Source of the DNA: an uncultured Clostridia bacterium
GTDB lineage: Bacteria > Bacillota > Clostridia > TANB77 > CAG-508
Assembly (NCBI GenBank): GCA_934155265.1
Contig: CAKPGU010000008.1
Location: 11,195 to 75,194, forward strand
DNA length: 64,000 bases
Direction of reading: 5' to 3'
Position numbers and translations under genes: made by a program. Positions 15,930 through 23,860 of this stretch are shown piece by piece. The notes under the pieces were generated by a model. That model was not told where the DNA came from. It saw only the letters and a program-made list of their open reading frames with translations, and made no database searches. How positions within the stretch are numbered: position 1 is the first letter of the stretch; every line of letters starts with the position of its first letter.

Positions 15930-17789
15930 ATGAAAAGTTTAGAAGAAATACATCAAATAAGAGAAGAAAAAAGAAAAGAACTAGATTTAAGAGTAAATAC
16001 GAAAGCAGATACAAGAGAAAAACATATATTAGTATGCCATGGAACAGGATGTACATCCTCAAAGTCACCGGAGATACTAACTAATTTTAGAAAAATTATA
16101 GAAGAAAAAAATATAGAAAATGTCAGAGTAATAATGACAGGATGTTTTGGGTTATGTGCCAAAGGTCCAATTGTAATTATTAGACCTGAAGATACTTTTT
16201 ATTCAAATGTAAAGCCTGAAGATTGCGAAGAGATAATTCAAACGCATATAATAGAAGGCAAAACAGTAGATAGATTGTTATGTAAGGATATTGACGGAAG
16301 AATTGTCAACAGATTAGATGATTTAAACTTTTATAAGAAGCAAAAAAGAATTGCATTGAAAAATTGTGGCATTATCAATCCAGAATGCATTGATGAATAC
16401 ATTGCATTTGATGGGTATAGAGCGCTAGAGAGAGCAATAAGGGAGATGACTCCTGATGAAGTTATTCAGGTTGTTAAAGATTCAGGATTAAGAGGACGTG
16501 GAGGAGCTGGATTTCCAACGGGCAAAAAGTGGGAGCTTACAAAATCTTATGAATCTGACCAGAAATACATTGTTTGTAATGCAGATGAAGGTGATCCAGG
16601 AGCTTTTATGGACAGAAGTATTTTGGAAGGTGATCCGCATTCAGTTTTGGAAGCAATGATGATTGCAGGATTTGCAATTGGTGCAAACAAAGGGTACATA
16701 TATGTTAGGGCAGAATATCCAATAGCTGTTAAAAGATTTCAAAAAGCGATAGATCAAGCTCGAGAATATGGAATTCTTGGAAAAAATATATTTGGAACAA
16801 ACTTCGAGTTTGATGTAGAAATTCGTTTGGGTGCAGGAGCATTTGTATGTGGAGAAGAAACAGCACTTTTAGAATCAATTGAAGGAAAACGAGGTCAACC
16901 AAGAGTAAAACCTCCATATCCAGCTGAAAAAGGACTTTGGGGCAAACCAACACTTATAAATAATGTAGAAACTTTTGCAAATATAACGAGAATCATATTA
17001 AAAGGAGCAGAGTGGTATTCATCAATAGGAACTGAAACATCAAAAGGAACAAAAGTATTTGCACTAGGTGGGAATGTAAATAATATTGGTTTAGTAGAAG
17101 TACCAATGGGAACAACACTTCGAGAGATTGTATATGACATTGGTGGAGGAATTCCAAATGGAAGAGAGTTTAAAGCTGCTCAGACAGGAGGACCATCAGG
17201 TGGGTGCATTCCAGCTGAACACCTAGACACTCCAATTGATTATGAATCTTTAAAAACAATCGGATCAATGATGGGATCTGGCGGTTTAATTGTAATGGAT
17301 GATACAAAGTGTATGGTATGTTTGGCAAAATTTTACTTAGAATTCACTGTTAGTGAAAGTTGTGGAAAGTGTACACCTTGTAGAATAGGAACGAAAAGAA
17401 TGCTTGAAATTCTAGAAAAATTGTGCTCAGGAGAGGGATCGGAATATGATATTTATAGACTAGAAAAGTTAGCAGTGAATATTCAAAAAGCTAGTATTTG
17501 CGGACTAGGACAGAGTGCACCAAATCCTGTAATTAGCACATTGAAATATTTTAGAGAAGAGTTTAGACAACATGCTATCGAAAAAGAATGTAAAACACTG
17601 GAATGTAAGGCATTGTCAAATATAACAATAGACCCTGAAAAGTGTAAAGGATGTGGATTGTGCCAAAAACATTGTCCTGTTAGTGCAATTGAGGGAGAAG
17701 CAAGAGAAAAAAGAGTGATTAATCAAAATAAATGTATTAAATGTGGTACTTGCTTGACTAATTGTCCATTCCATGCAATTGGAAATTAA
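15930..17789 (+). CDS. hydB: NADH-linked [FeFe] hydrogenase subunit HydB (NuoF-like)
   Basis: A 619-residue diaphorase subunit that holds FMN and exchanges electrons with NAD(H). The N-terminus is a [2Fe-2S] thioredoxin-like domain (C36, C41, C72, C76). Next comes the NuoF core with the FMN/NAD glycine-rich GLRGRGGAGFPTGKKW (about 187-202), then YIVCNADEGDPGAFMDR. The N3-type [4Fe-4S] motif CGKCTPCRIGTKRML has C478, C481 and C484. The C-terminus adds a two-cluster ferredoxin domain (C572, C575, C578, C582; C602, C605, C608, C612). This layout is that of electron-bifurcating HydB/HndC. AAAGGAGG precedes the ATG. Located between hydC and a membrane-protein gene. Confidence 0.95.
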   Translation: MKSLEEIHQIREEKRKELDLRVNTKADTREKHILVCHGTGCTSSKSPEILTNFRKIIEEKNIENVRVIMTGCFGLCAKGPIVIIRPEDTFYSNVKPEDCEEIIQTHIIEGKTVDRLLCKDIDGRIVNRLDDLNFYKKQKRIALKNCGIINPECIDEYIAFDGYRALERAIREMTPDEVIQVVKDSGLRGRGGAGFPTGKKWELTKSYESDQKYIVCNADEGDPGAFMDRSILEGDPHSVLEAMMIAGFAIGANKGYIYVRAEYPIAVKRFQKAIDQAREYGILGKNIFGTNFEFDVEIRLGAGAFVCGEETALLESIEGKRGQPRVKPPYPAEKGLWGKPTLINNVETFANITRIILKGAEWYSSIGTETSKGTKVFALGGNVNNIGLVEVPMGTTLREIVYDIGGGIPNGREFKAAQTGGPSGGCIPAEHLDTPIDYESLKTIGSMMGSGGLIVMDDTKCMVCLAKFYLEFTVSESCGKCTPCRIGTKRMLEILEKLCSGEGSEYDIYRLEKLAVNIQKASICGLGQSAPNPVISTLKYFREEFRQHAIEKECKTLECKALSNITIDPEKCKGCGLCQKHCPVSAIEGEAREKRVINQNKCIKCGTCLTNCPFHAIGN

Positions 17790-17790
17790 T

Positions 17791-17912
17791 AAAAATGGAC
17801 CAGGTCCATTTTTGAAATATTTTTTAAAATATGCAATTTTGTACCCGGTCCTAAATTGTAAAATTGTAAAAAAATGTAAAAAAGTGCAAAATGTACCCGG
17901 TCCCAAATTATA
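17791..17912. repeat. Dispersed REP-like repeat locus 8 with a terminator-like palindrome
   Basis: AAAAATGGACC (17791-17801) and GGTCCATTTTT (17803-17813) form an almost continuous palindrome ending in T's. GTACCCGGTCC follows near 17841, and the block TGTAAAAAAGTGCAAAATGT leads to another GTACCCGGTCC near 17893-17903. Confidence 0.85.
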
Positions 17913-17970
17913 AAAATTGCGACAAAATTGCAACCATATTACTCAAACAAAAGAAGGAGGAAAAATCATC

Positions 17971-18501
17971 ATGAAGATGACAGAAATATTAATTATAATA
18001 GTAAACATATCAATATTAATATTACCAATTATAATGTTAATAGAAAATCTTATAAAAAGAAAATACAGAATATTAAATATAAGTATGCTTTTAAACATGT
18101 TTGCATGGGTATATCTATCATACCTATGGAATGTAAGAAATCCAGGATTTTGGATAAAATGCGATACTAGAATTTTAACATTAATAGCAAGTATATTACT
18201 TATTGCTTCAATAATAACATTTGTGTTACAACTAAAAAATAAAAAAAGCAATAAGTTACTAATAATGATTGCAATAATATTTGTGTACTATATTATCATG
18301 ACAAATGATACAACATATAGAGAAAGAACAAGAGTTGATACTGTTGAACAAAAGACAATAAGAGAATATGTTCTTCAAGAACATGTACCATATTTAGCAT
18401 TCCTAAGTATAGAAATAGAACTTTTTGTCAACCTGCTAAATAGTCGTAAATTAATTCAAGAAAAAGAAAATGTAGAAAATATAGAAGAAAAAGAAGAGTA
18501 A
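17971..18501 (+). CDS. Membrane protein of unknown function inside the hydrogenase operon
   Basis: A 176-residue protein with hydrophobic segments at about residues 5-25, 35-52, 69-90 and 96-112, and possibly a fifth near 143-160. It ends in a Glu/Lys-rich tail (EKENVENIEEKEE). A good AAGGAGG site precedes the ATG at 17971; a longer frame from 17917 has none. No metal ligands or known motif are visible. It lies between hydB and hydA in the same orientation, where soluble bifurcating hydrogenases have no membrane subunit. It could be a membrane anchor, a transporter-like protein, or an unrelated insertion. I do not recognise it. Confidence 0.7.
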   Translation: MKMTEILIIIVNISILILPIIMLIENLIKRKYRILNISMLLNMFAWVYLSYLWNVRNPGFWIKCDTRILTLIASILLIASIITFVLQLKNKKSNKLLIMIAIIFVYYIIMTNDTTYRERTRVDTVEQKTIREYVLQEHVPYLAFLSIEIELFVNLLNSRKLIQEKENVENIEEKEE

Positions 18502-18650
18502 AAAGGGACAGTTCTTTTTTATAAAAATGTAAAAAATGTACCCGGTCCAAAATTGCACAAAATTGCACACATAAATTAGAAATATAAAAAATGTAAAAAA
18601 ATGTAAAAAAGTGCAAAATGTACCCGGTCCATTTTTACCCATTTTTACCA
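18500..18650. repeat. Dispersed REP-like repeat locus 9
   Basis: GGGACAGTTCTTTTTT at 18505-18520, ATGTACCCGGTCC at 18537-18549, and the same TGTAAAAAAGTGCAAAATGT block leading to GTACCCGGTCC at 18620-18630. It fills the gap between the membrane-protein gene and hydA. Confidence 0.85.
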
Positions 18651-18661
18651 AAGGAGGGAAT

Positions 18662-20413
18662 ATGAAAGAAAATTTAGTAACTGCAACAATAGATGGAGTA
18701 AAAGTAGAAGTTCCAAAAGGAACGACAATATTAGAGGCAGCAAAACATGCAGGAATAGACATTCCAACACTATGCTTTTTAAAAGACATAAATGAAATGG
18801 GAGATTGCAGAATGTGCATAGTGGAGGTTGAAGGAAGAAGAGGATTCGCGACATCTTGTATTCAAACAGTTGAGGATGGAATGGTGGTTCATACACATAC
18901 ACCGAATGTGCTAGAAGCAAGGCATGTAATATTAGATTTGATTATTTCGAACCATGCAAAGGATTGCTTAACTTGTACTCGTTCAGGAAATTGCGAATTG
19001 CAAACATTGGCTGTTAAATTTAATGTGTTGAAAGTTGAGTTTCCGGGAGAAATGACTAAGCATAAAATTGATGATTTGTCACCTTCAATTGTAAGGGATT
19101 TTAATAAATGTATTTTATGTAGAAGATGTGTGGCAGCATGCAAAAATGTTCAAAAAATTGGAGCAATTGATTGTATCAAGAGGGGATTTGAGTCATGTAT
19201 TTCAACTGTTGGTGATCACAGTTTGAATGATGTTAACTGTACTAATTGTGGGCAATGTATTCAAGCATGTCCGACAGGAGCATTGCATGAAAAAGAAACA
19301 ATTGATGATGTGTGGGTCAAATTGAAAGATCCAGATACATATGTTGTTGTTCAAACAGCACCAGCTGTGAGAGTTGCATTAGGAGAGGAGTTTGGAATGC
19401 CGATTGGAACTAATGTGACAGGAAAAATGGTTACAGCCTTAAAAAGATTAGGTTTTAACAAGGTTTTTGATACAAATACTGGTGCAGATTTCACAATAAT
19501 GGAAGAGGCAAATGAATTTATAGAAAGACTTAAAGAAAATGATAGTCTTCCTATGATAACATCATGTTCGCCAGGATGGGTAAAATACATAGAAATGAAT
19601 TATCCGGAATTGTTACCACATCTATCAACATGTAAATCACCACATCAAATGTTTGGAGCATTAATAAAAACATATTTTGCTAAAAAAGAAGGAATTCCAC
19701 CTGAAAAGATTTACATGGTTTCTGTTATGCCATGTATAGCAAAAAAATTCGAAAGACAAAGACCAGAAATGAAAAATGAAGGCCTATATGATGTTGATAA
19801 TGTTATTACAACAAGGGAACTTTCAAGGATGATAAAACAAGCTAATATTGAGTTTGATAAACTCGAAGACAGTGCGTTTGACTCTCCAATGGGAGAATCA
19901 ACAGGAGCTGCAGCAATATTTGGAACTACGGGTGGAGTTATGGAGGCAGCTTTGAGAACAGCACAAGATACTCTAACAGGAAAAGATTTGCCAAAAATTG
20001 AATTCGAACAAGTTAGAGGGGGAGATGGAATAAAAAGAGCAACTGTAAACATTGCAGGAAAAGATATCAAAGTAGTAGCTGCAAGTGGATTAGCAAATGC
20101 TCAGAAAATTATGGAAGAAATTAAATCTGGAAAAGCGGACTATCAATTTGTAGAAATAATGGCATGCCCAGGAGGATGTGTAATGGGCGGAGGTCAACCT
20201 ATAAAAAGTTCAAAAATAAGAAGAGAAGTTGATGTCAGAAAGCTTAGAGCAGATTCGTTATATAGTATAGATGAAAAAAGCACAATTAGGAAATCTCATA
20301 AAAATCCAGTAATACAAACAGTTTATGAAGAATTCCTAGAAGAACCTGGAAGCTATCGTGCTCATAAGTTGTTACATACACATTATGTCGAAAGACCAAA
20401 ATATAATATATAA
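18662..20413 (+). CDS. hydA: [FeFe] hydrogenase catalytic subunit HydA
   Basis: A 583-residue hydrogenase that produces or oxidises H2. The N-terminal [2Fe-2S] domain has C38, C49, C52 and C66. A His/Cys3 [4Fe-4S] site follows (H98, C102, C105, C111), then two [4Fe-4S] clusters (C150, C153, C156, C160; C193, C196, C199, C203). The H-cluster domain has motifs TSCSPGW (residues 300-306), MPCIAKKFE (C358) and MACPGGCVMGGGQP (C502, C506). The first motif has Ser where Clostridium pasteurianum CpI has the second Cys of TSCCPGW. AAAGGAGG precedes the ATG at 18662; a longer frame reads into the repeat. With hydC and hydB it should form a NAD-linked, probably electron-bifurcating, enzyme. Confidence 0.95.
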   Translation: MKENLVTATIDGVKVEVPKGTTILEAAKHAGIDIPTLCFLKDINEMGDCRMCIVEVEGRRGFATSCIQTVEDGMVVHTHTPNVLEARHVILDLIISNHAKDCLTCTRSGNCELQTLAVKFNVLKVEFPGEMTKHKIDDLSPSIVRDFNKCILCRRCVAACKNVQKIGAIDCIKRGFESCISTVGDHSLNDVNCTNCGQCIQACPTGALHEKETIDDVWVKLKDPDTYVVVQTAPAVRVALGEEFGMPIGTNVTGKMVTALKRLGFNKVFDTNTGADFTIMEEANEFIERLKENDSLPMITSCSPGWVKYIEMNYPELLPHLSTCKSPHQMFGALIKTYFAKKEGIPPEKIYMVSVMPCIAKKFERQRPEMKNEGLYDVDNVITTRELSRMIKQANIEFDKLEDSAFDSPMGESTGAAAIFGTTGGVMEAALRTAQDTLTGKDLPKIEFEQVRGGDGIKRATVNIAGKDIKVVAASGLANAQKIMEEIKSGKADYQFVEIMACPGGCVMGGGQPIKSSKIRREVDVRKLRADSLYSIDEKSTIRKSHKNPVIQTVYEEFLEEPGSYRAHKLLHTHYVERPKYNI

Positions 20414-20435
20414 AAAAAGAAAGGAAAGTTGAAAA

Positions 20436-20768
20436 ATGGAAGTAAATGAAGAAAAAAGAAACAAATTTATTGAATTTGCAGGAAAGAGAGTAAATAATGT
20501 AATGCATGATATACAAATATTAGAACCAATGGCAAGGAGTAATTCATACGACTTTACAAAAGAAGATGTAGAAGAGATGTTTAATGCTATGCAAGAAACC
20601 TTAAATGATGCAAGAACAGAATTCGAAAAGAAATTCGAAGAAAAGGCAAAAGCTGAGAAAAAAGTATTTACCTTTGGTGGAACAGGAACATCAAAAGTTG
20701 ATATAGAAGAAAATATTAACACAGAAATTTCAGATAATAATGAGGATGATTCTAATATCGAAATGTAA
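20436..20768 (+). CDS. Small acidic protein of unknown function
   Basis: A 110-residue, mostly helical, soluble protein, 22 bp after hydA with a GAAAGGAAAG ribosome site, so probably in the hyd transcript. Residues 1-75 look like two or three helices (EKRNKFIEFAGKRVNNVMHD, VEEMFNAMQETLNDARTEFE). The tail is acidic and probably disordered (ISDNNEDDSNIEM). No cysteines, no signal peptide. I do not recognise a family. Confidence 0.65.
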   Translation: MEVNEEKRNKFIEFAGKRVNNVMHDIQILEPMARSNSYDFTKEDVEEMFNAMQETLNDARTEFEKKFEEKAKAEKKVFTFGGTGTSKVDIEENINTEISDNNEDDSNIEM

Positions 20769-20811
20769 CAAAAATGTAATATAAATGTAATATAATTACG
20801 TGTGAAAATTG

Positions 20812-20840
20812 TTGACAAACCAAAAAATAGATAGTAAAAT
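20812..20840 (+). promoter_or_regulatory. Promoter of the SipW-type exported protein gene
   Basis: TTGACA (20812-20817), 17 bp, TAAAAT (20835-20840). The 10 bases before and into the -35 (GTGAAAATTGTTGA) are identical to those at the promoter of the first giant gene. Confidence 0.75.
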
Positions 20841-20896
20841 AAAACTAAATTGAATAAAAAAGTGAAAAAGAAAATATAGATGAAAGGGAGAAGAAA

Positions 20897-22093
20897 ATGA
20901 AAGGAAAAAGTAAAAGAAACAAAAGAAAATCTGAAATGAATGCGATGTTTTTTATAATATTACTTGCAGCAGTAATGTTCATAATATCAACATATGCGTG
21001 GTTCTCAACACAGAAAAACGTATCTATCACGAACTTACAAGGTACAGTACAAGTAGCGGAAGGTTTGGAAATTTCACTTGATGCTAAAAACTGGTCAAAT
21101 GGTATAGTATTAGGAACAGAAGAAGGACAATTAAGCATAATGGATAATGCATATGTAGGGCATCACAACATATCACCATCAGAAATGTTGCCAGTATCTA
21201 CATTAGGATTAGTTAGTGGTTCTATGACAGATTTAAAAATGCTTAGAGGAAAAATTACAAATTCAACAATGTTAGAGAATATTACTGAAACAAAAGAGTC
21301 AGTAACAGAGCCAACAAGTCTAGAATATCCAGGATATTTCGCATTTGATGTATTCTTAAAGAACGATTCTAAAGATACTTCACATGATGATATATTACAA
21401 TTAAACTATGATTCTTCATTAGAACTTTTAGATTCTTCAAAAACAACAACAGGTCTTCAAAACACAGCAAGAGTTGCATTTGCTAAATATAGTGGAACAT
21501 CTGATACTATAGCTGATCAAGATACAATACTTAAAGAAACAGCAGGTACTGGTGTAGGTGCAGCAACAGTAAATATAACAGATGTAGCTATATGGGAACC
21601 AAATTCTAATACACATGTTGATTACATAGTAGAAAATAATAATAAAGTAACATGGTCTGTTGCTGATGCATCAGCATATGCAACTAAACTATTAAAAGAT
21701 GGTAAAAAAGGATTTGATACAAATACTCAATTACCTACATATGCTCTAAAAGACAGTTCTGTAGGAAATACAATAAATGATATATATAAATGGGATGGTT
21801 CAGAATCACAAATTGCAAAACAATACACATTACAAACTAAATTAACAGCAAAAGAATCAACATCTGTTGATTATGCACTTGAAGACGGTGTTCAAAATCT
21901 AGTTAGTGCAAAAGATGGAACAACAGAATTTGGAATTTCTCCAAGTAGAATTTCAAGAATAAGAATTTATGTATGGTTAGAAGGTCAAGATGTTGACTGT
22001 ATTAACTGGGCTTCACATGGTGGAGGAATTAAAGTTAATATTGGTCTAGTTAAAGGATCTACTGTAGGATCAAAAGGTGAATCTGGCGAATAG
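20897..22093 (+). CDS. Exported protein with a SipW/TasA-type signal peptide
   Basis: A 398-residue protein with a basic N-terminus (residues 1-13), a hydrophobic core (16-31) and the ending STYAWFSTQKNVSI. This is the kind of signal region seen in TasA/camelysin-type and other SipW-processed proteins. The mature part opens with a TVQVAEGLEISLDAKNWSNG strand pair and is rich in Thr, Ser and Asp, with no cysteine apart from one near the end. It may be a fibre or matrix protein; this is inference. No sipW signal peptidase gene is in the window. The codons are less biased than in neighbours, suggesting strong expression. AAAGGGAG precedes the ATG, and a strong terminator follows. Confidence 0.65.
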   Translation: MKGKSKRNKRKSEMNAMFFIILLAAVMFIISTYAWFSTQKNVSITNLQGTVQVAEGLEISLDAKNWSNGIVLGTEEGQLSIMDNAYVGHHNISPSEMLPVSTLGLVSGSMTDLKMLRGKITNSTMLENITETKESVTEPTSLEYPGYFAFDVFLKNDSKDTSHDDILQLNYDSSLELLDSSKTTTGLQNTARVAFAKYSGTSDTIADQDTILKETAGTGVGAATVNITDVAIWEPNSNTHVDYIVENNNKVTWSVADASAYATKLLKDGKKGFDTNTQLPTYALKDSSVGNTINDIYKWDGSESQIAKQYTLQTKLTAKESTSVDYALEDGVQNLVSAKDGTTEFGISPSRISRIRIYVWLEGQDVDCINWASHGGGIKVNIGLVKGSTVGSKGESGE

Positions 22094-22123
22094 TACATAA
22101 ATAAAATAATGTAATATAATAAA

Positions 22124-22167
22124 AATCCGATATACATTTTGCTTTGAAATGTATATTGGATTTTTTT
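22124..22167 (+). terminator. Intrinsic terminator after the SipW-type gene
   Basis: Positions 22124-22139 pair with 22147-22162 (16 bp with one G-U), loop 7 nt, and the right arm runs into seven T's. Confidence 0.9.
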
Positions 22168-22173
22168 GGAAAA

Positions 22174-22200
22174 AAGTGCAAAATGTACCCGGTCCATTTT
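22174..22200. repeat. Dispersed REP-like repeat locus 10
   Basis: A single copy, AGTGCAAAATGTACCCGGTCC-type core at 22175-22195, directly after the terminator. Confidence 0.75.
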
Positions 22201-22256
22201 TGCTCGTTTTATTACATTAATATTACAAATGTCATTAAAATGTAACATAAAAGCTA

Positions 22257-22285
22257 TTGAGATTAGATGGAAAATGATGTATAAT
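22257..22285 (+). promoter_or_regulatory. Promoter of the 440-residue unknown gene
   Basis: TTGAGA (22257-22262), 17 bp, TATAAT (22280-22285), 45 bp before the ATG. Confidence 0.6.
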
Positions 22286-22330
22286 TAAAGAAATGGTTAA
22301 CGATAAAAATACAAAAGACTGGAGGTAAAA

Positions 22331-23653
22331 ATGGCTGGAAAATTATTGAAAGATACTAAAGATTCTGAAAACAAGAAATTAAATAAAAAGACAGATATTA
22401 AAGATGATAACATAGATAATATATATAAAATAGATACAGATGACAATGAAGTTGATGAGATTTTCGGGAATGTTAATAAATGGCTAAAAGATGCAGAAGA
22501 AGAGATTGCTGAAAAGAAGACTAGAAGAAGACTTGCAAAAATAGAAGAAGGCATAAAGAGTAGCAAAAAAGCAAAAACATCTGACAATAAAAAGAAAATT
22601 TTAAATACTGAAGAAAATTACGAAAATGATGAAGATGATGTAGAAGAAAACGTATATGCAATTAAAGAGTTTGAGGATAATGATGAACCAGTCAGAGTGA
22701 TACCAACAAAGAGAACTAGAAAAACATCGTCTACAAAAAGTACAAAAAGTACCAAAAGTACGAAAACTGCAAAAGCAACTAAGAAAAGAGCAACATCAAA
22801 GAAGTCTAAAGAGGCAGATTTAGAAAGCCTAAATGAGATTAAAGAAAATGAGAATAATCCTAATGAGATAAAAATGCATACTGAAAATAATTTAACTGAA
22901 ATTGTTTTAAAGAAAAATGCATATAAAATAGAGTTACAAAAAACGGAATATAATATATACACAAATACAAATGAAACATCATATTTAATTGTTAGAGATC
23001 CTATGTTAAGAATGATTACAAAAGAAGGTTTTATACTTTTAGAAAAACAAGGAGATACATATGAAATAACAACAAATCAAGACTTTAAAATAAACTATGT
23101 AATTGACAACTTGGAAAGAAGAAACAGCGAAGTTAATTTCAAGCTTACGAATTTGACTGAAATTTATGCATATGAAGATGGTCTTGTATTTGAAATAGAT
23201 GAAGAAAAAGTAATTGAAAATAATTTGGAAGATAATAACACACTAGTAATTTCAGAAGAAGAAGGAAAAGTTTATTTGCCATATTCTAAGGATGATATAA
23301 AAAATGAAGTTTTGCAAAATAAAGGAACTAAAATATCAGAAGTTATTGAAGAAAAATATATTTTGCCTTTAGATAAATACAAAAATTCGATGAGAGCACG
23401 TTTTAGAGAAGGGTATAATTTGATGTACAGAAAAGAAGGCAAATCAAAGAAAAGTGCAATTATGCTTGGAATAGAGCTAATGTTTGAAACGAATTTGCAT
23501 CCAGCGATAATATCAGCATGTAAAAATCTGGAAGAATTGGATATCTATTTAGACTGTTTAGAAGATAACGAATTAGAAAAATTTTCATGTTTTAAGATTA
23601 TTTATAAAAGTCTTCCAACACTTAGAAAAAAAGCTAAATTTCAAGAGTTTTAA
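22331..23653 (+). CDS. Large charged protein of unknown function
   Basis: A 440-residue protein without signal peptide or membrane helix. Residues 1-165 are highly charged and probably disordered: an acidic first part, then Lys-rich runs, including a TKS triplet repeat (KSTKSTKSTKTAKATKKRAT near residues 138-157). Residues 190-440 look globular, with strand-rich segments (YLIVRDPMLRMITKEGFILL) and a helical C-terminus (RFREGYNLMYRKEGKSKKSA). The Lys-rich tract could bind nucleic acid or teichoic acid. GGAGG precedes the ATG. It lies between two exported-protein genes. I do not recognise a family. Confidence 0.6.
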   Translation: MAGKLLKDTKDSENKKLNKKTDIKDDNIDNIYKIDTDDNEVDEIFGNVNKWLKDAEEEIAEKKTRRRLAKIEEGIKSSKKAKTSDNKKKILNTEENYENDEDDVEENVYAIKEFEDNDEPVRVIPTKRTRKTSSTKSTKSTKSTKTAKATKKRATSKKSKEADLESLNEIKENENNPNEIKMHTENNLTEIVLKKNAYKIELQKTEYNIYTNTNETSYLIVRDPMLRMITKEGFILLEKQGDTYEITTNQDFKINYVIDNLERRNSEVNFKLTNLTEIYAYEDGLVFEIDEEKVIENNLEDNNTLVISEEEGKVYLPYSKDDIKNEVLQNKGTKISEVIEEKYILPLDKYKNSMRARFREGYNLMYRKEGKSKKSAIMLGIELMFETNLHPAIISACKNLEELDIYLDCLEDNELEKFSCFKIIYKSLPTLRKKAKFQEF

Positions 23654-23667
23654 AAATGGTAAAATTA

Positions 23668-23711
23668 GGACCGGGTACATTTTTGAAAAAATGAAAAAAT
23701 GTACCCGGTCC
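23668..23711 (+). terminator. REP-like inverted pair (locus 11), terminator-like
   Basis: GGACCGGGTACATTTTT (23668-23684) is perfectly complementary to 23695-23711, a 17-bp stem with a 10-nt loop, 15 bp after the stop of the 440-residue gene. Confidence 0.75.
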
Positions 23712-23736
23712 CAAATTGTTAATTGTTGAAAAAAAG

Positions 23737-23758
23737 TGCCAAAAATGGCATTTTTTTT
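23737..23758 (+). terminator. Terminator upstream of the first giant gene
   Basis: TGCCA (23737-23741), loop AAAA, TGGCA (23746-23750), then eight T's, 24 bp before the giant gene's -35. Confidence 0.8.
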
Positions 23759-23781
23759 ATTGCAAAAAAACGTGAAAATTG

Positions 23782-23810
23782 TTGAAAAAAAAAATGTATT
23801 ATGATATAAA
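23782..23810 (+). promoter_or_regulatory. Promoter of the first giant gene
   Basis: TTGAAA (23782-23787), 17 bp, TATAAA (23805-23810) within TTATGATATAAAT. The second giant gene has the same -35, spacing, -10 and surrounding bases. Confidence 0.75.
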
Positions 23811-23860
23811 TATAAAGAGAAAAACTATAGAAAAAATGAGTCAAAATATGGAGGAAAAAA

